Shown here: one piece after another, positions 47,154 to 57,140 of the stretch
Position numbering within the stretch: the first letter of the stretch is position 1
Layout of the letters: every line of letters begins with the position of its first letter
The notes under the pieces: model-generated
Databases searched by the model: none
What the model saw: only the letters and a program-made list of their open reading frames with translations
Told to the model about the DNA's origin: nothing
From: Halomonas sp. 25-S5
GTDB lineage: Bacteria; Pseudomonadota; Gammaproteobacteria; Pseudomonadales; Halomonadaceae
Assembly: GCF_029889845.1 (NCBI RefSeq)
Contig: NZ_JARANV010000024.1
Location: 1-63,202, forward strand
DNA length: 63,202 bases
Reading direction: 5' to 3'
Made by a program: the position numbers and the translations under genes

Positions 47154-47177
47154 AACCGGGCGTGGCCCGGTTTTTTT
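47154..47177 (+). terminator. hfl operon terminator
   Basis: AACCGGGC (47154-47161) and GCCCGGTT (47165-47172) with a 3-nt loop, running into seven Ts. A TAGAAT hexamer at 47143-47148, 16 bp after TTCAAC, might be a hisZ promoter just before it. Confidence 0.88.
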
Positions 47178-47271
47178 GTGGCTTCTCCACTCCGGCGCTC
47201 CCGTTCGCCAGCACGCCTCGCGCGACTCGGGCATCGTCGCAGGCCAACCATCGTCTTGCAGGATGAACGAC

Positions 47272-48468
47272 ATGACCATCGCTGACCGCTGGCTGCTCCC
47301 CGACGGCATGGACGAGGTACTGCCGCCTCAGGCCAGCCGCATGGAGGAGCTACGCCGTGCGTTGCTCGACCTCTATCACCGCTGGGGCTACGATCAGGTG
47401 ATGCCCCCACCGGTGGAGTTCCTGGACTCCCTGCTCACCGGCACCGGGACCGACCTCGATCTGCAGACCTTCAAGCTGACCGACCAGATGACCGGCCGCC
47501 TGATGGGCGTGAGCGCCGATGTCACCCCTCAGGTGGCGCGCATGGATGCCCACTCCCTGCGCCGCCAAGGGCCGGTGCGACTCTGCTACTGCACCAACGT
47601 GCTGCGTGCCAAGGCCGACCAGCATCAGGGCGGCCGCAGCCCGGTGCAGGTCGGCGTGGAGCTGTTCGGCCACGCCGGCCTGGAGGCCGACCTGGAGATC
47701 CTGCGCCTGGCACTGGCCAGCCTGGAGACCGCCGGGGCGATGGAGATCCACCTGGCGCTGGGCCATATCGGCATCTACCGTAGCCTGGTGGAGGCCGCGG
47801 GGCTGGACGCCGACCAGGAGCGTGCGCTGTTCGACGCCCTGGCCCTCAAATCGCCGGGCGAGCTGGCATCGCGCGTGGAGGAGGGCGTGCGCGATCCGGG
47901 GCTGGCGGCGATGTTCCGCGCCCTGGGCGACCTGCACGGGGGGCTCGAGGTGCTGGAGGCGGCCCGCGAGGCCTTCGAGGAGGCGCCCCAGCCCGTGGGC
48001 GCGGCGCTGGACCAGCTGCGTGCCCTGGTCGACGGGGTGCTTGCCGAGTACCCCGGGGTCGAACCCTACTTCGACCTGGCCGAACTGCGGGGCTACCAGT
48101 ACCACACCGGCATGATGTTCGCCGCCTATGTGCCGCACTACGGCCAGGCGCTGGCCAAGGGCGGGCGCTATGACGATACCGGCCGTGCCTTCGGCCGCGC
48201 CCGGCCGGCGACCGGCTTCTCCATGGACCTCAAGCTGCTGGCCACCCTGGCTCCCGCGGAGCCCGAGCCGGACGGCATCTGGGCTCCGGCCGAGGGCGAG
48301 GGGCTGGCGGAGGTCCTGCAGGCACTCCGCCAGCAGGGCGAACGGGTCGTCCAGGCGCTGCCCGGGCAGCGCACCGGTCCAGCGGAGCACCGCTGCGACC
48401 GCCAACTGGAATGTATCGAGGGTCGCTGGGAGCCGCGCCTCCTGGGGACGCCACAGGACCGGGCCTGA
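47272..48468 (+). CDS. hisZ: ATP phosphoribosyltransferase regulatory subunit HisZ
   Basis: 398 residues. HisRS-like protein without the anticodon domain; with short-form HisG it starts histidine synthesis. VSADVTPQVARMDAHSL and the ELRGYQYHTGMMFAAYVPHY and AKGGRYDDTGRAFGRARPAT stretches are diagnostic. The start at 47272 is favoured by AGGA 8 nt upstream over an ATG at 47263. The hisZ-purA pairing is usual in pseudomonads and halomonads. Confidence 0.93.
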   Translation: MTIADRWLLPDGMDEVLPPQASRMEELRRALLDLYHRWGYDQVMPPPVEFLDSLLTGTGTDLDLQTFKLTDQMTGRLMGVSADVTPQVARMDAHSLRRQGPVRLCYCTNVLRAKADQHQGGRSPVQVGVELFGHAGLEADLEILRLALASLETAGAMEIHLALGHIGIYRSLVEAAGLDADQERALFDALALKSPGELASRVEEGVRDPGLAAMFRALGDLHGGLEVLEAAREAFEEAPQPVGAALDQLRALVDGVLAEYPGVEPYFDLAELRGYQYHTGMMFAAYVPHYGQALAKGGRYDDTGRAFGRARPATGFSMDLKLLATLAPAEPEPDGIWAPAEGEGLAEVLQALRQQGERVVQALPGQRTGPAEHRCDRQLECIEGRWEPRLLGTPQDRA

Positions 48469-49836
<1,368 letters not shown>

Positions 49837-49867
49837 CCGACGACGCGGTGGCTCGCGAAGGCGCAGG

Positions 49868-49904
49868 TACAAGAAGGCCCCACGTGAGATGGGGCCTTCT
49901 TGTA
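49868..49904. terminator. Bidirectional terminator purA/cobO
   Basis: A perfect 15-bp stem (TACAAGAAGGCCCCA / TGGGGCCTTCTTGTA) with a 7-nt loop between two convergent genes. Confidence 0.9.
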
Positions 49905-49919
49905 TTCGGCAGCGGTCGC

Positions 49920-50519
49920 TCAGAAATCGATGCCGCGGCGGGCCTGGAGCCCGCTGTTGAAGGCGTGGCGCACCTCCTGCATCTCGGTGACGGTATCGGC
50001 CATGGCGGTAAGCTCCCGGTGGGCATTGCGCCCAGTGATGATCACCGTCTGCTCGGCGGGGCGATTCGCCAGCGCCCGTTTCACGTTGGCGATATCCAGG
50101 TAACCGAACTTGAGCATGTAGGTGATCTCGTCGAGTACCACCAGATAGACGTCCGGGTCGGCGAGCATCCGCTCGGCCTCGGCCCATACCTCGCAGCAGG
50201 CCCGGGTATCCGCTTCGCGGTTCTGGGTGTCCCAGGTGAAGCCGGTGGCCATGATGGCCACTTCCAGGTTGGGGTCCTCCGCCAGCCGCTCGCGCTCGCC
50301 GCACTCCCAGAGCCCCTTGATGAACTGCACCACGCCGACCTTGTAGCCGTAGCCCAGGGCGCGGGTCACGGTGCCCCAGGCGGCGGTGGTCTTGCCCTTG
50401 CCATTGCCGGTGAAGACCAGCAGTAGCCCGCGCTGCTCGGTGGCCTCGGCGACCTTCTCGTCAACGCGGGACTTGAGCTTCTGCATGGCCTGCTGGTGGC
50501 GGGTATCGCGATCGCTCAT
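49920..50519 (-). CDS. cobO: Cob(I)alamin adenosyltransferase (CobO/BtuR)
   Basis: 199 residues. Transfers adenosyl from ATP to cob(I)alamin or cobyrinate. P-loop FTGNGKGKTTAAWGT, then QFIKGLWECGE and the VLDEITYML motif. No other cobalamin gene nearby, so it probably serves salvage. Confidence 0.94.
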   Translation of the reverse strand: MSDRDTRHQQAMQKLKSRVDEKVAEATEQRGLLLVFTGNGKGKTTAAWGTVTRALGYGYKVGVVQFIKGLWECGERERLAEDPNLEVAIMATGFTWDTQNREADTRACCEVWAEAERMLADPDVYLVVLDEITYMLKFGYLDIANVKRALANRPAEQTVIITGRNAHRELTAMADTVTEMQEVRHAFNSGLQARRGIDF

Positions 50520-50600
50520 CGGGGCTCCATTCTTTGTACAAGATCTGTCCAGGAAAGCGACAGCATACGGCAGAATCGCGCGGGCGTCAGCCTGTCCGGC

Positions 50601-52097
50601 TTACATCCGTTCGCCGACACGGGCCTCCATGCGAGCCAGGAAGACCCTCATGATACGCTCGTAGAGCGCGCGGCCGAGCACGGCATCCTCGATGCCGGCG
50701 TCCACGTTGGGGTTGTCGTTGACCTCGATCACCACCACCCGCTCCCCGGCCTGCTTGAGATCCACGCCGTAGAAGCCGTCGCCGATCAGCCGAGTGGCCT
50801 TGAGCGCCGCCTTGATCACGGCCGCCGGAACCTCGGCGGGGGTATGGGTGGTAAAGCCGCCGCTCTTCACCCGGGCGCCGGAATGATCGTAGATCTGCCA
50901 GTGGCCGCGGGCCATGAAGTAGCGGCTGGCGAACAGCACTTGGCCATCGAGCACGCCGATCCGCCAATCGTACTCGGTCGGCAGCCATTCCTGGAGCAGC
51001 AGCAGGGCCGAGGTGGCGAACAGGCGCTCGGCCTCGTGTTCGAGCTGCTGCGTGGATTCGACCTTGACGATGCCCCGTGAGAAGGCGCCGTCGGGAATCT
51101 TGAGCACCAACGGGAAGCCGAGGTTGGCGACCCGTTCCTCGAGCGGGCGGCGGTCGCCGCGCTTGAGCAGGATCCCCTTCGGCGCCGGAACGCCGCGGGC
51201 CCGCAGCAGGGCGTGCAGGTAGACCTTGTTGGTGCAGCGCAGGATGTCGCGGGGCGCATCGATCACCACCAGCCCCTCGTGCTCCGCCCGTCGCGCCATG
51301 CGGTAGGTGTGGTGGTCGAGGGCCGTGGTCTCGCGGATAAACAGGCCGTCGAACTCGGCGAGCCGGCCGGCATCCTTGCGGGTGATCAGCGAGACATCGA
51401 TGCCGAGCTTGCGTCCGGCGCGGATGAAGGCCTTCAGCGCCCCGCGGTTGCTGGGGGGCAGGGCCTCCTGCGGATCGACCAGGATCGCCAGGTCGAAGCG
51501 GTAGCGGCGCCGTGCCTTGGGGGTGCGCCATACCTTGCGGGAGTGGCGGTTCAGGGCCGTGGCAAACAGGTCCTGTTCCTCGGGCGCCAGGTCGCGCAGG
51601 CGCAGTGGCTTGAGCCGCGCCAGTCGCCACGCCTCGTGGCGACGCACCAGGCGTGCCTCGAGCAACGGGCAGGGCAGTCGCTCAAAGAGCCGGCGAGCCA
51701 GCGGCGCCAGGGCCGGCTCTCGGCACTCGCCGAACAGCACCCGCAGTGTGAGCTGGTCGCCGGCTAGCGATCCTCGGCGGGCCAGGTCGCCAAGCAGTGG
51801 GGCCAGGCCGTCCAGTTGCAGGTCGACCAGCGCCTTGCGCCCCAGGGCATTGAGGGTCTCGACCGCGGGCAGTACCCGCTGTCCCCGCGCCTGGGCCAGC
51901 AGCGAGACATAGTAGCCCGTGCCGAGGTAGTCGAGTTCGCCGCACAGGTTGATCACCTGGGTGGTGCGACCCTGCTCCTCGCCGTTGCGGTGTTGGTGAT
52001 CCTGGGCGAGGAAGTCGTCGGCGGTCACCAGGTCTTCGGAGGGGTAGTAGGGCCGCCAGTCTTCTGGTCGGTCGACGACGATGCGCAGCGGGCACAT
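50601..52097 (-). CDS. RimK-like ATP-grasp ligase with RLAN N-terminal domain
   Basis: 498 residues. The N-terminal 150 residues match the RLAN domain (RimK-like ATP-grasp N-terminal), including VINLCGELDYLGTGYYVSLL. The C-terminal part is an ATP-grasp amidoligase: NKVYLHALL, PLVLKIPDGAFSRGIVKV, LLQEWLPTEYDWRIGVLDG, GFYGVDLKQ and the metal-binding VIEVNDNPN. Such ligases join amino acids (often Glu) to an acceptor; the substrate here is unknown. Divergent from a GNAT acetyltransferase, a pairing seen repeatedly for RLAN proteins. Confidence 0.88.
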   Translation of the reverse strand: MCPLRIVVDRPEDWRPYYPSEDLVTADDFLAQDHQHRNGEEQGRTTQVINLCGELDYLGTGYYVSLLAQARGQRVLPAVETLNALGRKALVDLQLDGLAPLLGDLARRGSLAGDQLTLRVLFGECREPALAPLARRLFERLPCPLLEARLVRRHEAWRLARLKPLRLRDLAPEEQDLFATALNRHSRKVWRTPKARRRYRFDLAILVDPQEALPPSNRGALKAFIRAGRKLGIDVSLITRKDAGRLAEFDGLFIRETTALDHHTYRMARRAEHEGLVVIDAPRDILRCTNKVYLHALLRARGVPAPKGILLKRGDRRPLEERVANLGFPLVLKIPDGAFSRGIVKVESTQQLEHEAERLFATSALLLLQEWLPTEYDWRIGVLDGQVLFASRYFMARGHWQIYDHSGARVKSGGFTTHTPAEVPAAVIKAALKATRLIGDGFYGVDLKQAGERVVVIEVNDNPNVDAGIEDAVLGRALYERIMRVFLARMEARVGERM

Positions 52098-52266
52098 GGC
52101 TGAGGGGTCCGATTGGGGCGGCGACGTGCCGCTGGAATGCGGCCAGCATGCTCCTGAGCTCGCCCCTGGACAAGCCGGGGCTTGAGTGAAAAGATTTCAT
52201 GGTCAAAGCCGGTGACAGCGATATTGGCCATGATCACAATCGTGGCGAGATTTCCGGAGATGTGAG

Positions 52267-52767
52267 ATGACCGTCACCCTGCGCCATGCCCTCGGCCGTG
52301 ACCTGGATGCCCTCTACCGCCTGGAGCAGGTGGCCTTTACCGGCGACCGTTTCAGTCGTCGTCAGCTGTGGCACCTGCTCAACCGCGCGCATGCCTTGAC
52401 GCTGGTGGTCGAGCAGCGGCCACCCGATGGCGGCCCCCCGAGGTTGCTGGGGTACGGTACCTTGCTGTTTCGTCGCGGCACCCGCCGTGCCCGACTCTAC
52501 TCCTTCTGCGTGCATCCCGGTGCGCGCGGCAGTGGCCTGGGCCGGCGGCTGCTGGAGACCCTGGAGGCCGAGGCGTTGGCGCGTGATGCCGAGGTGCTGG
52601 GCCTCGAGGTGCGCGCCGACAATCGCGTGGCGCTGGGACTCTACCAGCGGATGGGTTTTCGCCTTGAGCGCTGGCTGGACGACTACTACGAGGACGGCTG
52701 TGCGGGCTGGCAGATGGCCAAGCCGCTGCGGGCCGAACAGGGGGCCGCGTGGGCCCGCGAGGGCTGA
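52267..52767 (+). CDS. GNAT family N-acetyltransferase
   Basis: 166 residues. Acetyl-CoA motif A is GARGSGLGRRLLETLEAEAL; the C-terminal LGLYQRMGFRLERWLDDYY resembles RimI-type enzymes. Divergent from the RimK-like ligase with 169 bp between, so the two probably share regulation and possibly a substrate. Confidence 0.88.
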   Translation: MTVTLRHALGRDLDALYRLEQVAFTGDRFSRRQLWHLLNRAHALTLVVEQRPPDGGPPRLLGYGTLLFRRGTRRARLYSFCVHPGARGSGLGRRLLETLEAEALARDAEVLGLEVRADNRVALGLYQRMGFRLERWLDDYYEDGCAGWQMAKPLRAEQGAAWAREG

Positions 52768-52836
52768 TAGAATCGCGCCATTCGCCCCTCTTTACTAGCG
52801 ATCAGCCATCCACCAACCCTCTACCGGGATATGCCC

Positions 52837-53322
52837 ATGCCTTCCTTCGACATCGTTTCCGAGTTCGACAAGCACGAAGCCAGCAACGCCGTGGACCAGG
52901 CCAACCGGGAGATCCAGACCCGCTTCGACTTCAAGGGGGTCACCGCGAGCTTCGAGCTCAACGGCGAGACGGTCTCGCTGGAGGCCGAGGTCGACTTCCA
53001 GCTCAAGCAGATGCTCGACGTGCTGCGCAACAGGCTCATCGCGCGCGGCATCGATGCTCGCTGCATGGACGTCCAGGAGCCGGTGCTCTCCGGGGTCCGC
53101 GCCCACCAGGAGGTGACCCTCAAGCAGGGGCTCGACCAGAAGGAGGCCAAGGAGGTCGTCAAGCGCATCAAGGAGAGCAAGCTGAAGGTCCAGACTCAGA
53201 TCCAGGGCGAGAAGGTGCGGGTCACCGGCAAGAAGCGCGACGATCTCCAGGCCGTCATGGCCCTGCTGCGCGGGGAGGGCGGCCCCGACCTGCCGCTGCA
53301 GTTCGACAACTTCCGCGACTGA
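52837..53322 (+). CDS. yajQ: YajQ family nucleotide-binding protein
   Basis: 161 residues. Opens [20 protein letters not shown] and contains TRFDFKG and [19 protein letters not shown], all family hallmarks. Homologues bind cyclic di-GMP or nucleic acids. The start at 52837 rather than 52831 is set by GGGA 8 nt upstream. Confidence 0.94.
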   Translation: MPSFDIVSEFDKHEASNAVDQANREIQTRFDFKGVTASFELNGETVSLEAEVDFQLKQMLDVLRNRLIARGIDARCMDVQEPVLSGVRAHQEVTLKQGLDQKEAKEVVKRIKESKLKVQTQIQGEKVRVTGKKRDDLQAVMALLRGEGGPDLPLQFDNFRD

Positions 53323-53436
53323 CGGTCGCCTTGATCCGGGGCAGTCCGATGGCGTCCATAGCCGTTGGCGATTGGCACAGGATGGCAGAATGCCCTTCAA
53401 TGAGAGGAACACCTGACTACCGGGAGTGAGCGATTG

Positions 53437-53814
53437 ATGCCCGTCGTTCGTCGTGTCGCCTTCCTGGCCCTGGCCTGGGTCAGCTTCGGGCTGGGCGTAG
53501 TGGGGGCCTTTCTGCCGCTGCTGCCGACCACCTGCTTCATGCTGCTGGCGGCCTGGGCGGCCTCGAAGGGCTCCCCGCGCTTTGCCGCCTGGATCCATGA
53601 GCATCCGCGCTTCGGTCCCGCCGTGGTGGCCTGGGAGGGCGAGCGGGCGATTCCCCGCCATGCCAAGTGGCTGGCCTCCGCCATGCTGGCCGTCTCGATG
53701 CTGGTTCTCGCGCTCACCGTGAGCCTCTGGTGGCTCAAGCTGTCGCTCATCGCGGGGCTCTGCCTGGTGGGCGCCTGGATCCTGTCGCGCCCCGAGCCGG
53801 TCGTCATCCGCTGA
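53437..53814 (+). CDS. DUF454 (YbaN-like) inner membrane protein
   Basis: 125 residues. The conserved GxFLPLLPTTCFMLLAAWAA segment is seen, then a short loop (SKGSPRFAAWIHEHPRFGP), and two more membrane helices (about 82-118). Function unknown. ATG at 53437, with a TTG codon just before it. Confidence 0.88.
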   Translation: MPVVRRVAFLALAWVSFGLGVVGAFLPLLPTTCFMLLAAWAASKGSPRFAAWIHEHPRFGPAVVAWEGERAIPRHAKWLASAMLAVSMLVLALTVSLWWLKLSLIAGLCLVGAWILSRPEPVVIR

Positions 53815-53898
53815 TCACGACGGCGCGTCGCATTGCTTTGAGCTCCGGGCGCGGGGCGCCGTACAATGGATGGCAATCACCGACAGGAGCCATCCTCG

Positions 53899-56532
53899 AT
53901 GTCAGAACCGCAGCCGATCCATCTGAGTGACTACCGTCCGCCCGCCTACCGTGTGACCCGTACCGAACTGACCTTCGACCTCGACCCGAACGCCACCCGG
54001 GTCAAGGCACGCCTTCACGTCGAGCGCCACCCGGAGCGCGAGGCCGGGGCCCCGCTGGCGCTCGACGGCGAGCAGCTTGCCCTCAAGACCATCGCCATCG
54101 ATGGCCAGCCGCTGGAGCCGAACGAGTACGAGGTCGGCGAGGCCGGACTGGTCGTACACCGGGTGCCGGAGGCCTTCCTGCTCGACACCGAGGTCGAGAT
54201 CGCCCCCGACGGCAACACGGCCCTGTCGGGGCTCTACCGCTCGAGTGGGATGTTCTGCACCCAGTGCGAGGCCGAGGGCTTTCGGCGCATCACCTTCTAT
54301 CCGGATCGTCCCGATGTCATGGCGACCTTCTCCACCACGCTGATCGGTGACGTTGAGCGCGAGCCGGTGCTGCTCTCCAACGGCAACCCGGTGGAGCGTG
54401 GCGAGCTGCCCGGCGGTCGCCACTTCGTCACCTGGGAAGACCCGCATCCCAAGCCCAGCTACCTGTTCGCCCTGGTGGCCGGTGACCTCAGCAAGGTCGA
54501 GGATCGCTTCACCACCGTCAGCGGGCGTGACGTCACCCTGCAGATCTGGGTCGAGGAGGAGAACCTCGACAAGACCGACCATGCCATGGCCTCGCTCAAG
54601 CGTGCCATGCGCTGGGACGAGGAGGCCTATGGCCGGGAGTACGACCTGGACCTCTTCATGATCGTGGCGGTCAACGACTTCAACATGGGCGCCATGGAGA
54701 ACAAGGGCCTCAACATCTTCAACTCGGCCGCGGTGCTGACCCATCCCCACACCACCACTGATGCGGCCTTCCAGCGCGTCGAGGGCATCGTCGCCCACGA
54801 GTACTTTCACAACTGGTCGGGTAACCGCGTCACCTGTCGCGACTGGTTCCAGCTCTCCCTGAAGGAGGGCTTCACGGTATTCCGTGACCAGTGCTTCTCG
54901 GCGGAGACCAACTCGGCGCCGGTCAAGCGCATCGAGGACGTCTCCTTTTTCCGCACCGCCCAGTTCGCCGAGGACGCCGGTCCCACCGCTCACCCGGTGC
55001 GCCCTGACCACTACATCGAGATCGGCAACTTCTACACCCTGACCATCTACGAGAAGGGCGCGGAGATCGTGCGCATGCTCTCGAACCTGGTGGGCATGGA
55101 AGCCTTCCTCCGTGGCAGCGACCGCTACTTCGCGCGCTTCGACGGCCAGGCCGTGACCATCGAGGACTTCGTGGACTGCATGGCCGAGGCCTCGGGCCAG
55201 GACCTCTCCCAGTTCCTGCGTTGGTACTCCCAGGCGGGGACCCCCGAGATCGATGCCCACGGCGAGTACGACTACGCCAACGCCGAGTACCGCCTGATCC
55301 TGCGTCAGCGGACCCCGGCGACTCCCGGCCAGCCGGACAAGCAGGCCCTGCATATCCCGGTGCGCCTGGGCCTGGTGGGCACCAAGTCCGGCCGCGACCT
55401 GCCGCTGACCCTGGAGGGTGAAACGCTTGGCAGCGATGCGGTGATCCACCTGCGCGAGGAAGAGCAGGAGTTCCTCTTCACCGATCTCAGCGAGGCCCCG
55501 GTGCCTTCGCTGCTGCGCGGCTTCTCGGCGCCGGTCAAGCTGCACTTCCCCTATGGTCGCGAGGACCTGGCCTTCCTGCAGGCCAACGACTCCGATGGCT
55601 TCAACCGCTGGGACGCCGGGCAGCGCCTGGCCCTGCTGGCGCTGGACGACCTGATCGCGGCCCATCGCAATGGCGTCGAGAAGGTGATGGACCCGCGGGT
55701 GGTCGAGGCGTTCCGCGCGCTGCTGGCGGCGGAGACCGACGACGAGGCAGTGCTGGCCCAGATGCTGACGCTGCCCTCCGAGGCCTACATCGCCGAGCAG
55801 CAGCCGGTGGTCGACGTGGATGCCATCCATGCCGCCCGCACCTTCGTCAAACAGAGCCTGGCCCTGGCGCTGCGTGACGACTTCCTGCGCATCTACGAGG
55901 CGCACCGCGTCGACGCCCCCTATGCGCCGGAACCGCAGCAGATCGCCGCGCGCAGCCTGAAGAACGTGGCGCTCTCCTACCTGATGGCCATCGAGGATGA
56001 GGCGGGGCTGGAGCTCGCCCGCAAGCAGTTCGAGGCGGACCACAACATGACCGACGTGCGCCATGCCCTGACCCTGCTGGTGCACAGCTCGCGCGGCGAC
56101 ATCGCCGACCCGGCCCTCAAGGCCTTCGGCGAGACCTGGGCCCACGACCCGCTGGTGATGGACCAGTGGTTCGCCATCCAGGTCACCCGCCCGCAGCCGG
56201 ACGTGCTCGACCGCGTCACCTTCCTGATGCAGCACCCGGCCTTCTCGCTGAAGAATCCCAACAAGGTGCGGGCACTGATCGGGACGTTCGCCAATCAGAA
56301 TCCGGTGAACTTCCACCGGGCCGACGGGGCGGGCTACCGGCTGCTGGCCGATACCGTGATCGAGCTCAACCGCCTCAATCCGGAGATCGCCGCACGCCTG
56401 ATCACCCCGTTGACGCGCTGGGCACGCTTCGACGAAACGCGCCAGGAGCTGATGAAGGCCGAACTCGAGCGTATCCGCGCCGAGGAACTCTCGCCGAACG
56501 TCTATGAGGTGGTGGAGAAGGCCCTGGCCTGA
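53899..56532 (+). CDS. pepN: Aminopeptidase N (M1 family)
   Basis: 877 residues. Exopeptidase motif GAMEN (264-268) and zinc site HEYFHNWSGNR with His300, His304 and Glu323. M1 beta-sandwich and C-terminal alpha-superhelix (DUF3458) present. AGGAG lies 9 nt before the ATG at 53899. Broad-specificity cytosolic peptidase. Confidence 0.96.
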   Translation: MSEPQPIHLSDYRPPAYRVTRTELTFDLDPNATRVKARLHVERHPEREAGAPLALDGEQLALKTIAIDGQPLEPNEYEVGEAGLVVHRVPEAFLLDTEVEIAPDGNTALSGLYRSSGMFCTQCEAEGFRRITFYPDRPDVMATFSTTLIGDVEREPVLLSNGNPVERGELPGGRHFVTWEDPHPKPSYLFALVAGDLSKVEDRFTTVSGRDVTLQIWVEEENLDKTDHAMASLKRAMRWDEEAYGREYDLDLFMIVAVNDFNMGAMENKGLNIFNSAAVLTHPHTTTDAAFQRVEGIVAHEYFHNWSGNRVTCRDWFQLSLKEGFTVFRDQCFSAETNSAPVKRIEDVSFFRTAQFAEDAGPTAHPVRPDHYIEIGNFYTLTIYEKGAEIVRMLSNLVGMEAFLRGSDRYFARFDGQAVTIEDFVDCMAEASGQDLSQFLRWYSQAGTPEIDAHGEYDYANAEYRLILRQRTPATPGQPDKQALHIPVRLGLVGTKSGRDLPLTLEGETLGSDAVIHLREEEQEFLFTDLSEAPVPSLLRGFSAPVKLHFPYGREDLAFLQANDSDGFNRWDAGQRLALLALDDLIAAHRNGVEKVMDPRVVEAFRALLAAETDDEAVLAQMLTLPSEAYIAEQQPVVDVDAIHAARTFVKQSLALALRDDFLRIYEAHRVDAPYAPEPQQIAARSLKNVALSYLMAIEDEAGLELARKQFEADHNMTDVRHALTLLVHSSRGDIADPALKAFGETWAHDPLVMDQWFAIQVTRPQPDVLDRVTFLMQHPAFSLKNPNKVRALIGTFANQNPVNFHRADGAGYRLLADTVIELNRLNPEIAARLITPLTRWARFDETRQELMKAELERIRAEELSPNVYEVVEKALA

Positions 56533-56534
56533 TG

Positions 56535-56676
56535 AGGAAAGGGTAATTTCCTGCTGCGCTCGATATCCTGGCCGCCGGCGGTGCTCGCTGTCCTCATGTA
56601 GCGGGCTACACTCCGGCAGCTGCGCTCCGGCGGCGGCCAGCCTAACTTCGCTCGCTACGGAAATTTCTCCTTTCCT
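56535..56676. repeat. About 140-bp palindromic element after pepN
   Basis: Ends AGGAAAGGGTAATTTCC (56535-56551) and GGAAATTTCTCCTTTCCT (56659-56676) are complementary with one gap. Inside, TGGCCGCCGGCG (near 56570) faces CTCCGGCGGCGGCCA (near 56625), and TGTAGC faces GCTACA. One copy in the window; starts 2 bp after the pepN stop. Confidence 0.7.
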
Positions 56677-56680
56677 GATG

Positions 56681-56713
56681 CAAAAAAACGTGCCGCCTAA
56701 AGGGCGGCACGTT
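56681..56713 (-). terminator. Terminator of the small membrane protein gene
   Basis: AACGTGCCGCC and GGCGGCACGTT (56687-56697/56703-56713) form an 11-bp stem; on the minus strand it is followed by a run of Ts (the A tract 56682-56688). Confidence 0.88.
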
Positions 56714-56727
56714 GCATTAGGGAGGGG

Positions 56728-57015
56728 TCAGTTGATCAGCCAGCTCAGGACCGTCACGCCCAGCAGCCACCAGATCAAGGTGGCGACCAAGGCTCGGCGC
56801 ATCAGGGCGGCCAACCCTTTCCACAGCAACCATAGGCCGATCACCAGCACCACCAGGTTGATCAGCGTAAGGGGAATGCCCAGCGACCCGGAGAGGCCCT
56901 GCATGAAACTGCGGGCCGCCTCGCCGATATTGGCAAAGAAGCCGATGAGGCCATCGACGATGAAGCGGATGAATTCTCCGAAGGCGTTGCCGATGAAGGC
57001 GAAGGCGTCGTCCAT
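56728..57015 (-). CDS. Small membrane protein, unknown
   Basis: 95 residues. Amphipathic N-terminus (FAFIGNAFGEFIRFIVDGLI), then two hydrophobic helices (about 47-66 IPLTLINLVVLVIGLWLLWK and 74-94 RALVATLIWWLLGVTVLSWL). GTG or ATG start region has no clear ribosome site. It has its own terminator, which supports it being real. No family recognised. Confidence 0.65.
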   Translation of the reverse strand: MDDAFAFIGNAFGEFIRFIVDGLIGFFANIGEAARSFMQGLSGSLGIPLTLINLVVLVIGLWLLWKGLAALMRRALVATLIWWLLGVTVLSWLIN

Positions 57016-57140
57016 GGGTGGCGAGTTCCAGTCTGAATGGGAGCGGTCGTGTTCGATGCCCCGCAGGGCCTGCCCGAGGGGCAGTCGGCGTCACGCCAGG
57101 GCCCGAGTATCGCGAGAAGCGCCCCGGGGTGGCAAGTCGC

